A stretch of DNA of 64,000 nt from Euryarchaeota archaeon UBA557 (GTDB lineage: Archaea; Thermoplasmatota; Poseidoniia; Poseidoniales; Thalassarchaeaceae), in assembly GCA_002503285.1 (NCBI GenBank), contig DARI01000021.1:1-64000 (forward strand), in the 5' to 3' direction. Below the pieces are notes generated by a model that ran no database searches, was not told where the DNA came from, and saw only the letters and a list, made by a program, of their open reading frames with translations. Both the position numbers and the translations under genes were made by a program. Shown here one piece after another: positions 34,440 to 43,156 of this stretch. Numbering within the stretch: the first letter of the stretch is position 1; every line of letters begins with the position of its first letter.

Positions 34440-35010
34440 CCATGTTTCTTTTCAATATACTTGTTATAAATTTTTTTTCATTTTTCGTCAGAGGTTCTGA
34501 TTGCTGGACTTTAGGGGTTTTGGACTCAACAATTTTAATTAAGTATGCAATCGAAATCAAAGCAAAAAACATTCCTAATGAATTAGATAATGAATTTAGG
34601 ATATGATTAATATTAATAGAAAAAACTGAGTAAAAGTAAATTATCCATGAAATTGAGATTATTAGTAATCCGATAATATTTGCATTTAAATTTCTCTTCC
34701 AATATACAGGTGCACCAAATAATGATATCATCATTCCGATATATGCTAATACTATCCAGGGAAAGTTTAGCATCATTTCAGAATGAAGAAGATTTTCTGA
34801 GGCAGATAAATTCTCCAAGGGAATTAATGTAAGAACAAACCCCATTGCAATCATTGGTTTTCCAAAGATACTTCTTCTGAATGATGGCCCCATCCTATAT
34901 ACAAAAAAACCTGAAAAAACCATAATAAGACCAAACCATAATTGGAGGTCGGCTAATCCCATATGCCCCGGAGTAGGTATAATGTACATCTTATTTTTGT
35001 CTAGACTCAT
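34429..35010 (-). CDS. Hypothetical membrane protein, five helices
   Basis: 193-residue integral membrane protein with about five hydrophobic helices spaced over residues 15-160 and a Lys-rich cytoplasmic tail (~170-193). Charged residues between the helices are few. No family is recognised. It overlaps the following membrane-protein gene by 11 bases and is divergent from the L44e operon. A possible start is ATG 35010. Confidence 0.55.
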   Translation of the reverse strand: MSLDKNKMYIIPTPGHMGLADLQLWFGLIMVFSGFFVYRMGPSFRRSIFGKPMIAMGFVLTLIPLENLSASENLLHSEMMLNFPWIVLAYIGMMISLFGAPVYWKRNLNANIIGLLIISISWIIYFYSVFSININHILNSLSNSLGMFFALISIAYLIKIVESKTPKVQQSEPLTKNEKKFITSILKRNMGGK

Positions 35011-35095
35011 GCCCTAATAGGCAATAGTGCCTTGATAGACTTCATATACAGACCATCAGTGGCCCGCTTCGTCGAAAGACGCTTTGGTGACTAAG

Positions 35096-35377
35096 ATGGT
35101 AAAAATGCCTCGTAAAGTAATGAGATATAGCCCATCGGCTGGTAAACACACTGAGCACACAGTTGAACGTGTGAAAAAGCGAAGAGCTAGTGAACTGAAA
35201 TGGGGACAAAGGAGATTTCGAAGAGTAACTGCTGGATATAGAGGTTTTCCTCGTCCTAAACCATCAGGTGAGAAACCTACTAAAAGAGTAAATTTGATAT
35301 TTAGATGCACAGAAACTGGCAAGGCGCATTCTCCAGCAGGTCAGCGTGCAAGAAAGTTTGAGCTTATAGATAAATGA
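35096..35377 (+). CDS. rpl44e: Ribosomal protein L44e lacking most zinc cysteines
   Basis: 93-residue eL42/L44e family protein of the large subunit E site. The fold signature is clear: GKHTEHTVERVKKRR, LKWGQRRFRRVTAGYRGFPRPKP, KPTKRVNL and GKAHSPAGQRARKFEL. Most relatives bind zinc with CPxC near the N-terminus and CTEC later. Here these read SPSA and CTET, so only one of four Cys remains and zinc is probably not bound. The ATG at 35096 (MVKMPRKV) is preferred to the GTG at 35084. It starts the conserved L44e-S27e-aIF2alpha-Nop10-PAC2 cluster. Confidence 0.93.
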   Translation: MVKMPRKVMRYSPSAGKHTEHTVERVKKRRASELKWGQRRFRRVTAGYRGFPRPKPSGEKPTKRVNLIFRCTETGKAHSPAGQRARKFELIDK

Positions 35378-35388
35378 AGGTATGAAAC

Positions 35389-35559
35389 ATGAGTGGAAAA
35401 TTTCTTAAAGTTAGTTGCCGAGATTGTGGTAATGAAGCAGTATTATTCGATAGGGCAGCTACACTAGTATCATGTTCTGTATGTGGCTCAACATTGGCAA
35501 GTCCTGCTGGTGGTAAAGCAGATCTAAGTGGTTGTACAATAATGGATGCCCTCGAGTGA
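35389..35559 (+). CDS. rps27e: Ribosomal protein S27e
   Basis: 56-residue small-subunit zinc-ribbon protein starting MSGKFLKVSCRDCGNEAVLF. All four zinc ligands are kept: CRDC near residue 10 and CSVC near residue 29. It ends CTIMDALE. It lies 11 bases after rpl44e and just before aIF2-alpha, the usual archaeal gene order. The gene is short, but the zinc ribbon and context make the call secure. Confidence 0.95.
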   Translation: MSGKFLKVSCRDCGNEAVLFDRAATLVSCSVCGSTLASPAGGKADLSGCTIMDALE

Positions 35560-35572
35560 AAGGGGCATAATA

Positions 35573-36361
35573 ATGGCTAATAATAATGATAATTGGCCAT
35601 CTGAAGGCGAACTATTGGTTTGTACAGTAAAAAACGTTAGAGAGAATGGCGCATATCTTTCTTTGGATTCTTATGAAGGTAGAGAAGGATTTGTATTTAT
35701 TGGAGAAGTTTCTGCAGGATGGGTCAAAAATATTCGTTCCCACGTCAGAGAAGGACAAAGAGTAGTTGCTAAAGTAATTGAAATTAGAAGAGGTAAAGAA
35801 AGTATTAATTTGTCCATTAAAGCTGTTTCTGAAGAGAGAAGAAGAGATACTTTGCAACAAAGGAAAAATCAACAGAGGGCAGAACAAATGATGAGACTGG
35901 TTGCTGAAAAGGTTAGTTGGGATGAAAATAAAGTTAAATCTATTTCCGATGAGATGGTCAACATATTTGGAACTCTATATGGTGCACTTGAAGAATGTGC
36001 AATATCAGAAAATGCCCTATCAGATGCTGGATTTGATGGAGAATGGATGGCAATAGCAACTTCAATTGCAATAGATAACATCGTACCTCCATATGTAGAA
36101 ATTAGAGGAATATTTGATATTGAAGTGTGGAGTTCCGAAGGAGTTAACGTAATTAAAAAAGCCCTAATTGCTGCTGAACATTGTGCAGAGGGTTTGGAAG
36201 AGGTTACTTTGACGTGTCATTATGAAGGTGCCCCTCATTACAGAGTTGACATAAGGGCCCCTGACTATCCTTCTGCAGAATCCGTATGGGAACAAGCACA
36301 AGAAGCAGTAAAGAAATATATGGCACCGGTAGAAGGCTCAATTAGCATAGAACGCCTTTGA
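35573..36361 (+). CDS. eif2a: Translation initiation factor aIF2 alpha subunit
   Basis: 262-residue aIF2-alpha, which with beta and gamma delivers initiator tRNA to the ribosome. The N-terminal S1 domain begins with GELLVCTVKNVRENGAYL and contains the YEGREGFVFIGEVS loop. A helical domain (~90-170) and a C-terminal alpha/beta domain for gamma contact (YVEIRGIFDIEVWSSEGV) follow. The ATG at 35573 with upstream AAAGGGG is preferred over the in-frame ATG at 35546, which overlaps rps27e. It is followed by Nop10. Confidence 0.96.
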   Translation: MANNNDNWPSEGELLVCTVKNVRENGAYLSLDSYEGREGFVFIGEVSAGWVKNIRSHVREGQRVVAKVIEIRRGKESINLSIKAVSEERRRDTLQQRKNQQRAEQMMRLVAEKVSWDENKVKSISDEMVNIFGTLYGALEECAISENALSDAGFDGEWMAIATSIAIDNIVPPYVEIRGIFDIEVWSSEGVNVIKKALIAAEHCAEGLEEVTLTCHYEGAPHYRVDIRAPDYPSAESVWEQAQEAVKKYMAPVEGSISIERL

Positions 36362-36424
36362 AGATCGTAAAATCATCAGATAATTCATTTACTTCACTAC
36401 GAGCGACATATATCTTGTATTGAC

Positions 36425-36646
36425 ATGGTGAGAAGCAAATTGAAAAGATGTGTATCTTGTAAAGAGTACGGATTAGGCGAAAAATGTAATGATTGTGGAA
36501 ATATTCTGGAAGTAGTTGCACCTTTGAAATATTCTCCCGAAGACCCTCAGGGCAATCGTCGTAGAAAAAGATTAGATGCAGGAAGTAAGGGTTGGATTGA
36601 GTCTTTACCAAATACAAATATTGATGAGGATTTAAAGGATGAATAG
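36425..36646 (+). CDS. nop10: H/ACA RNP protein Nop10
   Basis: 73-residue Nop10 homologue, part of the H/ACA complex with Cbf5 that directs pseudouridylation of rRNA. The zinc-binding N-terminus has CVSCKEYGLGEKCNDCG, followed by the SPEDPQGNRRRKR linear region that wraps along Cbf5. It overlaps the next gene by eight bases and belongs to the conserved aIF2alpha-Nop10-PAC2 cluster. The C-terminal acidic extension (about 12 residues) is unusual. Confidence 0.93.
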   Translation: MVRSKLKRCVSCKEYGLGEKCNDCGNILEVVAPLKYSPEDPQGNRRRKRLDAGSKGWIESLPNTNIDEDLKDE

Positions 36647-37403
36647 AACAAAAATTCATTGGTTAATTGGAAATAGTTTACCCAATCATTTAGCGATAAT
36701 AGAGGCAGTTCCTGGCGTTGGTAATGTAGGAAAATTAGTAGCAGATGGTTTAATTAAAAAACATCAATCAAAAACTTTAGCTTGGATTTTACATCCGGAT
36801 TTACCTCCTCATTCAACTCTTAGTGAAGAAGGTTTAATGACTCCACCCAAAATAGAAATATGCTCAGTATTACTGCCAAAAAATAAAACTATAATTGTCA
36901 TAAGAGGGGATGTGCAGCCAATAACTGCAACAGGGCAGTATGAAGTTTCTGAGGAAATACTAAATTTAGCAAAGAACAATGATACTCCGCAACTTTTAGT
37001 ATTGGCTGGCTTAACTGCCGGAATTGAAAATAAGGATATTCATGTAGTGTGTGCAAATTCAAAAGTGAGAAAAACCTTGGAATCTAATGATATACCGGTT
37101 AGTAAAACTCAACCAAAGGATGGCATGATAGGTATTGCCGGATTAATTGTCTCTTTATCGCCATTATATGATGTTCCTGCAATAGGACTCATAGCAGATA
37201 CAATAGGGGCTAGTGCAGATATATTAGCGGCAGATAGGTTATCATCATGGATAGAGGGGGCTTTAGATATTCCATTAGATCTTGACTTAGATTCAACTAA
37301 AGAAACAGCAAAAAGGATTATGGACGCAATTAATGTGACTAATTCAATTGATGATTTAGTTAATTCTTCGGAGACTGATGTATCGAGTGATTTTTATGCT
37401 TGA
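36639..37403 (+). CDS. PAC2-family proteasome-assembly-chaperone-like protein
   Basis: 254-residue protein of the archaeal PAC2 (COG2047) family. It has IEAVPGVGNVGKLVADGLI and a central LLVLAGLTAGIENK strand, then GMIGIAGLIVSLSPLYDVPAIGLIADTIG. Its archaeal role is unsettled; related eukaryotic proteins chaperone proteasome assembly. It overlaps Nop10 by eight bases and is followed by a peptidase gene, typical of this conserved cluster. A signal peptide is absent, so it is cytoplasmic. Confidence 0.9.
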   Translation: MNRTKIHWLIGNSLPNHLAIIEAVPGVGNVGKLVADGLIKKHQSKTLAWILHPDLPPHSTLSEEGLMTPPKIEICSVLLPKNKTIIVIRGDVQPITATGQYEVSEEILNLAKNNDTPQLLVLAGLTAGIENKDIHVVCANSKVRKTLESNDIPVSKTQPKDGMIGIAGLIVSLSPLYDVPAIGLIADTIGASADILAADRLSSWIEGALDIPLDLDLDSTKETAKRIMDAINVTNSIDDLVNSSETDVSSDFYA

Positions 37404-37411
37404 GGAATAAT

Positions 37412-38140
37412 ATGAGGCTATTACTTTCCAGTGGGGGAAACAGCTCCCTTTCCAGTAAACAAAAGACAATTTTAAATACTCAAATTGAAGAATTATTTAG
37501 AGGACTAGATGAAGTAATTTTTATCTCATATGCTCAAAAAAATAGAATAAGATATACCACAAAAGTGAGAGAGAAAAGTTGGCCATTAAAAAATATTAAA
37601 TTAATAGGAATTGAAGAATATGATGATCCTTATGATGCAATTAAAAATGCTAAAGGAATATATGTAGGGGGAGGGAATAGTTTTCTTCTTACTCATGAAT
37701 TATATGAAAATAAATTAATTAAAATTTTGAATGATGTTATTAAATCTGGAATTCCTTACATGGGAGTAAGTGCGGGTACTAATATAGCATGCCCAACCAT
37801 GATGACAACTAATGATATGCCAATAATTATGCCAGAAAAATTGGATACTTTGAATTTAGTTAATTTCCAAATAAATCCTCACTATCATGAAGGCCCTGTG
37901 TGGCTAAAAAATGAGGAAGGTTATGTAGAACATAATGGAGAAACTAGGGCTCAACGAATTAATGAATACCATCAAAATAACATCATTCCAGTCATAGGCC
38001 TTTTTGAGGGATCTTTAATTAAGTGGCAAAATCAAAAAGGTAAGTTGATGATAGGCGATGCAGTAATATTTCATAAAGGAAAAATACCAAAAAAGATAAA
38101 AAATGGTACTTATTTAAATAATAACTTAGAAATTATCTGA
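37412..38140 (+). CDS. Peptidase E-like (S51) alpha-aspartyl dipeptidase
   Basis: 242-residue protein of the S51 peptidase family, related to class I glutamine amidotransferases. The fold signature is IYVGGGNSFLL, the nucleophile Ser lies in GVSAGTN, and a possible triad His is in INPHYHEG. PepE cleaves N-terminal aspartyl dipeptides. The ATG at 37412 is chosen because it begins MRLLLSSGGNSSL; TTG 37400 overlaps the previous gene. Distant cyanophycinase-like activity is an alternative, though the length favours PepE. Confidence 0.85.
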   Translation: MRLLLSSGGNSSLSSKQKTILNTQIEELFRGLDEVIFISYAQKNRIRYTTKVREKSWPLKNIKLIGIEEYDDPYDAIKNAKGIYVGGGNSFLLTHELYENKLIKILNDVIKSGIPYMGVSAGTNIACPTMMTTNDMPIIMPEKLDTLNLVNFQINPHYHEGPVWLKNEEGYVEHNGETRAQRINEYHQNNIIPVIGLFEGSLIKWQNQKGKLMIGDAVIFHKGKIPKKIKNGTYLNNNLEII

Positions 38141-39934
38141 TTATTTAACAACTAAAATTCTATCAGCTAATTCAGGCATATTTACTCCTGCAGATGTAAA
38201 TGCTTCAGAAACGGAAGTTATTTTTTCATTATTTTTACTTAATTTAATTGCCCTTTTACTTATCACCTTCCAAGCCCCTTTTACTCCTAAGCCTGGAATA
38301 GCAGAAAGTTGGTTTTGTGTAACATTATTTATGTCCAACCCTATCTCAACCGCAGATATGCTACGCATACCATGTCCAGTAATTATTACATCAGACTTAG
38401 TTTCAAGAGGCAATAAATAAGGAATTCCTGTTAGAATTGGATATGCACCAATTTGTCGACCAAATGTTATTCCAGATTTACCATATATTGAAATATCCCT
38501 GTGTTCTAAATCTATTACTTGTTTAGGATCACGTATACGGTTATTATGAGATTCCCACCAAACATCCCTAATTATACTACCAAATGGAAATAATTCTTCC
38601 AAAAGAGGTTTGTCAATAGTATTGCGTACTGTTTCTTTAAATTCTTTAAATATTTTTTCCGGTATATCTTGAAATCCTTGCCCTTCAACTTGCCGGATAT
38701 TTATTCTACGTAGAAGTAATCCTTTATTCCTTATGCCTTGTAATAATTTCAAATTCATTTGATATGAAGAAGCAGTTTCTCCATTGAGGCCTGCGATAAA
38801 ATTTAGCCCAGGGAGGAGTTTTGGCAATCCTCGTAATCCGCGTTCCCTACCATAATCATTGATATGGCTGATAGCAGAAATCAATTGTTTTGGATCACAA
38901 TTTAACCAGTTAGTACTATGCACTAACGGATCTGCAGATTCCAACCCAAATGACAATACTGCCCCATCAGATAAGGTATCTATCATGGCTTTTGTTATTT
39001 CAGAAGAAGGACCAAGGTTCTCGGCAATTATGGAAGGATTTCCATTATCGACATGTAATATCTGTAAATTTTCATTTTCTCTTAAACCGAAAAGTAAATC
39101 CGAGATTGGTTCAGGATTTGGAATTGGGTACTCTAAATCCAATACTCCTTCGGCTTTGTAAGTATAAACATCAGTAGCGCCCCCTAATCGGATATTTTGT
39201 ACGCCATTTTCAATTGCAAGATTTACCTCATCGATAATATCTTGTTCTTCCCTCCAAATTGGGATTCCTTTTTTGGGCTCTATACAAAATTTACACCCTC
39301 TTTTGAATCTTACACATCCTTGATATAATTCAACTTCATAAGTCAAGGGTCCATTTCTACCATCAGCAGTAAATAAATCTGGATGATTAACAACTGCCTT
39401 TGATAAAGCCCCTTTATTTGCCCAGTTTTTCCACTGATCTATTGATCTTTTTTTATTTATCCAAGAATTAGTAGATAGAAAGTTATCCAGAGTTGCATCA
39501 GTATCTTGAACTGTACAAAAAAGATTAGAGCGTAATGGCATCCATCCATCATATCTCCAATGCCGGATAGCCCAACCACCGCATAATATTGGTTTTTCTC
39601 TAGGAAATATAGAAAGGAATTGATCTAATTCACGCCTACTAATGGGAGTTCCGCGTACATATTTGCCAGGAACTATCGCGCCTGCTAGAACTACTGCACC
39701 GGCTAAATCTGATAATTCATTTTTCAATTTAGTCCTTGTATCTGGAGAAGATAGTTTATTTTTATTATTAATTCTCCATTGATCTATAGTCATGTATGTG
39801 TATGGTATTCCCCTAGATTCGAAAACTCCGCAAATATATCTTATATGAAATCCTACATAGTTAGGTACTCCAAATGCGGCTGGTTCATCCTCATAACCAT
39901 CCAATACTAGCCAGCCTTCCATTGAAAACCCCAT
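38141..39934 (-). CDS. Radical SAM enzyme with C-terminal helix-hairpin-helix (COG1031-like)
   Basis: 597-residue archaeal radical SAM protein. Residues ~1-170 form a cobalamin-domain-like region. The cluster motif is CVRFKRGCKFCIEPKKG near 207-222, an extended spacing compared with the usual CxxxCxxC. The TIM-barrel part contains RLGGATDVY and a LPGLNFIAGLNGET strand. A helix-hairpin-helix (NQLSAIPGLGVKGAWKVISKR) near residue 545 suggests nucleic-acid binding. The family is conserved in euryarchaea, but the reaction is unknown; RNA modification is a guess from the HhH. It is tail to tail with the peptidase gene. Confidence 0.85.
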   Translation of the reverse strand: MGFSMEGWLVLDGYEDEPAAFGVPNYVGFHIRYICGVFESRGIPYTYMTIDQWRINNKNKLSSPDTRTKLKNELSDLAGAVVLAGAIVPGKYVRGTPISRRELDQFLSIFPREKPILCGGWAIRHWRYDGWMPLRSNLFCTVQDTDATLDNFLSTNSWINKKRSIDQWKNWANKGALSKAVVNHPDLFTADGRNGPLTYEVELYQGCVRFKRGCKFCIEPKKGIPIWREEQDIIDEVNLAIENGVQNIRLGGATDVYTYKAEGVLDLEYPIPNPEPISDLLFGLRENENLQILHVDNGNPSIIAENLGPSSEITKAMIDTLSDGAVLSFGLESADPLVHSTNWLNCDPKQLISAISHINDYGRERGLRGLPKLLPGLNFIAGLNGETASSYQMNLKLLQGIRNKGLLLRRINIRQVEGQGFQDIPEKIFKEFKETVRNTIDKPLLEELFPFGSIIRDVWWESHNNRIRDPKQVIDLEHRDISIYGKSGITFGRQIGAYPILTGIPYLLPLETKSDVIITGHGMRSISAVEIGLDINNVTQNQLSAIPGLGVKGAWKVISKRAIKLSKNNEKITSVSEAFTSAGVNMPELADRILVVK

Positions 39935-39968
39935 TAAATAGTCATAAGGGCTTTAAGCCTTCATTTAT

Positions 39969-41261
39969 TTACCTTCTATTACGATTATTTCTACTACTAT
40001 CTCTATTTGATTCTTGTATTGACATCTTGCGGCCATTTAATTCTGTATTTTTTAATGAATTGATGGCATTTTTACCTTCTTTGTAATTTTCAAAGGTTAT
40101 AAATGCAAACCCTTTAGATTTCCCACTTTCTCTATCATTCGCAATATGAAGATCAGTTATATTTCCGTACGGTGAAAATACATTCCTAAGTTCATCTTCC
40201 GTAACTTCATAGGATAAGCTAGCGACAAATATTTTCATACCTTGTGACTCTTGAGATTCGGATCTTGCCTTCATTAAAATTTTACGTTCATTGGCTAATT
40301 CTTCTTTTGATGCCTTGCCATCTTTTACTTTTGACATACAGTCCCTACAACGTATTGGTTTACCAGGAGTAGGTTTGAATGGCACTTCGGTTTTTGAATC
40401 ACATAGAGTACATGTTGTTGAATGCATATTTCTTTGTACCCTATTTCCAGATTGTGAGTTTTGTTTATTTCTTATTGCATTTGCTGGAATATCATGACTT
40501 GTTCCTCGGCGAAAATCTGCTAATGGTGAAAGATAAGGCCGGGATCCATCATGGCCCAATATAGATTCTGCAGCAGGGGACCATCGTTCACCTTGGCGAT
40601 TTAGTTGGACAATATCAAGTTCTGAACCTGATTGTTGACCTTTGCCAAAATCTACAGATAAAACTCTGTATGCACTATAGTCGCAACGAGTACAACGGAC
40701 ATTGAAGTCAGGGGTTTTTTTACTAGCAATTAAATCTAGGCCGCATGATGGGCAAATAGCGTGAATCACCCCAAGTCTGATATCTCCTTTTGTAGATGCT
40801 TTAAGAATAGGATCATCTCCAATTATTTTGGCCCTAATAATATCTCTAATTTTCATTGTATCACCTGCAGAAGGTATAAAACGATCTACTAATTCAGTAA
40901 TGTAGATATCTGCAAATTGTTTGAGAGCAGGAAGATTTCTATGTCCAGAATCTGTATTTTCAACATGAAGAATTTTTATTTCAGCTGTTTTAGAATTTAT
41001 TCGACTAACTTCACCAACTACAATATCGCCAACCTCAGGAGAATTTATTATTGGCCTATTTGGCATTATTGAAAGTAGACCGTCAGAGTGAGTAACTGTA
41101 CCAGAAAAAAATGCTACAGGACCATTTGGACCATCATGTATACCTTGCCCAAGAGATGTTTTCTCGGGAACTTGTATTGGTGATCCGGGAGTAACAAAGT
41201 CGCCTAGACTAGCAATCATTGAACTTGGGACTCTGCTGCCCTCTATGAACGGTACGGTCAT
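39969..41261 (-). CDS. csl4: Exosome cap protein Csl4 fused to a zinc module and an RRM domain
   Basis: 430-residue fusion. The N-terminal ~205 residues are a Csl4-type exosome cap subunit: MIASLGDFVTPG, an S1 domain (~72-145), and a zinc ribbon with Cys 170, 173, 190 and 193. A linker leads to a second four-Cys module (284, 287, 305, 308; CTLC and CRDC around PFKPTPGKPI). At the C-terminus is a complete RNA recognition motif (about 342-418) with RNP2 KIFVAS, RNP1 KSKGFAFITF, and an Arg/Ser/Asn-rich tail. Typical archaeal Csl4 is under 200 residues. The protein would sit on the exosome cap with additional RNA-binding capacity. It starts 15 bases after the METTL5-like gene. Confidence 0.9.
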   Translation of the reverse strand: MTVPFIEGSRVPSSMIASLGDFVTPGSPIQVPEKTSLGQGIHDGPNGPVAFFSGTVTHSDGLLSIMPNRPIINSPEVGDIVVGEVSRINSKTAEIKILHVENTDSGHRNLPALKQFADIYITELVDRFIPSAGDTMKIRDIIRAKIIGDDPILKASTKGDIRLGVIHAICPSCGLDLIASKKTPDFNVRCTRCDYSAYRVLSVDFGKGQQSGSELDIVQLNRQGERWSPAAESILGHDGSRPYLSPLADFRRGTSHDIPANAIRNKQNSQSGNRVQRNMHSTTCTLCDSKTEVPFKPTPGKPIRCRDCMSKVKDGKASKEELANERKILMKARSESQESQGMKIFVASLSYEVTEDELRNVFSPYGNITDLHIANDRESGKSKGFAFITFENYKEGKNAINSLKNTELNGRKMSIQESNRDSSRNNRNRR

Positions 41262-41275
41262 AGAGAGACAAAGAT

Positions 41276-41890
41276 TTAATCTTTTGATACACGCCAGAAA
41301 CCAGCAATTGTCTTACTTCTTTGCCTATTATGATGCATATACTTTGCTGGTAAAGCAAAATCTGCTTCGCCATATTTTTCAACTGACCATCCTGCATTTT
41401 CAAATAATTTAGTTATATGAGTAGCATTGGAACTGTGTAGTATGTGGGCAGTTTTTCCACTAGCAAGAATAGCATCAAGAAAAGGTCGATCTGCTTTTTC
41501 TAATTGTCTCCCCCATGGAGGATTTGTAATTATTATATCACTATCTATAATGGGAATATTATCTTTACTAATATGTTGATTAATTACCTTAGCAGATTTT
41601 ATTAGTGATTCATTAATTAAATTATCTTTTATTACTTTGCATGCATTTGAATCTGATTCAAAAAATATAGTTTTTTTGGCTCCTGCTAGCTGACAACCTA
41701 TTCCTAAAATTCCATTTCCTGCACCCAAATCTGCAACAGTAGATGAATTATTAATATCTCCAAATGACAAAATATCGGAAATCCAACGTGCTGCTAAATT
41801 TCCAGTAATACTATATTGCTCTAAATCTAAATTATTGCCAGTATGTTCCTTCAAATTTGAAAGCCTTATTGCTAATTGGCGCAATTTCAT
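41276..41890 (-). CDS. METTL5-like rRNA m6A methyltransferase
   Basis: 204-residue SAM-dependent N6-adenine methyltransferase. It has motif I DLGAGNGILGIG, acidic motif II FFESD, and the catalytic NPPWG motif that fits adenine N6 chemistry. LEQYSITGNLAARW near the N-terminus is typical of the METTL5 group, which methylates 18S rRNA in eukaryotes with TRMT112; archaeal relatives likely act on 16S rRNA. It precedes the Csl4-RRM gene on the same strand, 15 bases apart, so RNA-handling genes are grouped here. Confidence 0.82.
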   Translation of the reverse strand: MKLRQLAIRLSNLKEHTGNNLDLEQYSITGNLAARWISDILSFGDINNSSTVADLGAGNGILGIGCQLAGAKKTIFFESDSNACKVIKDNLINESLIKSAKVINQHISKDNIPIIDSDIIITNPPWGRQLEKADRPFLDAILASGKTAHILHSSNATHITKLFENAGWSVEKYGEADFALPAKYMHHNRQRSKTIAGFWRVSKD

Positions 41891-41940
41891 ATATATTCCA
41901 AAGCGGGTTTACGTTTCAAATACATTATTATATTTTGTAA

Positions 41941-43056
41941 TTAATGCTTTAAATGATTTTTATCAACATGATGAATGCCTTCTGCAATCAATAATTCTGC
42001 AATGAGAACTCCGTAACCTGCTGCGCCACGGATTGTATTATCTGCAACAACTTTGAAACGTAACTTTTTATCGCCAATTTCTATTTCCCCCAAGGAAACA
42101 CCCATTGCTGCATTAAGATCTGCACCTGGTTCTCTCGATTCAGATCCTGCCCACCTGTGATTATCAGTATCAATTTTACCAGTTATGAAGTTAATTATTT
42201 TACTTGAAGAAGGAAGGTTTAATTTATTCAAATTAATTGTGGAATTTTGCCATACTTGAATTACTTCATGTGCACTTATTTCATTTTCGAAAATAATTTC
42301 GATTTCTGCAAGATGGCCATACTCATTATTGACTCTTGAACATTGGGCACTGATATCTATGTCATTGTGAGTAATCATGCCATTTTCTAAACTACCAAAT
42401 ATTTTTTTTAATTCTCTTATTATACTTTCATCCTCGCCGATAATTACAGAATCAATTGGTATACTATTTCTACCATTAATGAGCATTTTTCTCCCCCCTC
42501 CAGATAGAGATTGTTCAGTCCTTATGTCTATCGATCTTAATTTAAAATTAGAAAATAAAGGAAATAATGTGAGTGCTATGGGTACCACCATACAATTACA
42601 ACATGAAATTAAATTCCCTCCATTAAAATTCTGAGATTTAATTAATCTTAGATGGTCCGAATTTACTTCTGGTATTATTAATGGGACATTATTTTTCATT
42701 CGGTGGATCATGGCATGACTGATTACTAAAAAACCAGCATTTGCTAATTTTTCTTCAACAAAATCTGCTGCATCATCAGGTATTGCTGAAAAAATAATTT
42801 CTACTTTTTCCTTTTTTAATTCTGCAATTAATTTTTCCATATCGTCAAGACCTTGGACAATAATATTTGGTAAATCGGGTCTTATTTCATCTAGAGACCA
42901 GGGCAGATCACGAATATTCTTTCCTTTTGTAGAATTAGAACCTATTATTGATACAGGTATTAACCAATTATGATTAATGAGTCTTTGAAGGTACCTTTGT
43001 GCAACCAAGCCTCTTGCGCCGAATATTGCACAATGGACCCTCCCAATACTAGCCAT
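41941..43056 (-). CDS. asd: Aspartate-semialdehyde dehydrogenase
   Basis: 371-residue ASADH, which converts aspartyl phosphate to the semialdehyde for threonine, methionine and lysine synthesis. The N-terminal NADP site is CAIFGARGLVAQRYL. The active Cys lies in SCCNCMVVPIALTL, where most relatives read NPNCST. SLSGGGRKM and VADNTIRGAAGYGVLIAELL follow the archaeal pattern. The ATG at 43056 is chosen; a GTG is 15 bases upstream. It is divergent from rmuC by about 100 bases. Confidence 0.88.
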   Translation of the reverse strand: MASIGRVHCAIFGARGLVAQRYLQRLINHNWLIPVSIIGSNSTKGKNIRDLPWSLDEIRPDLPNIIVQGLDDMEKLIAELKKEKVEIIFSAIPDDAADFVEEKLANAGFLVISHAMIHRMKNNVPLIIPEVNSDHLRLIKSQNFNGGNLISCCNCMVVPIALTLFPLFSNFKLRSIDIRTEQSLSGGGRKMLINGRNSIPIDSVIIGEDESIIRELKKIFGSLENGMITHNDIDISAQCSRVNNEYGHLAEIEIIFENEISAHEVIQVWQNSTINLNKLNLPSSSKIINFITGKIDTDNHRWAGSESREPGADLNAAMGVSLGEIEIGDKKLRFKVVADNTIRGAAGYGVLIAELLIAEGIHHVDKNHLKH

Positions 43057-43156
43057 AGCATCGGCATACACTCAAAGTACCTAAGAATGACTGATTATTG
43101 AGCAAATGCGATTTAAATTTACTAAGTTTAATAACTGCCATTTTAAATAATGTCAT

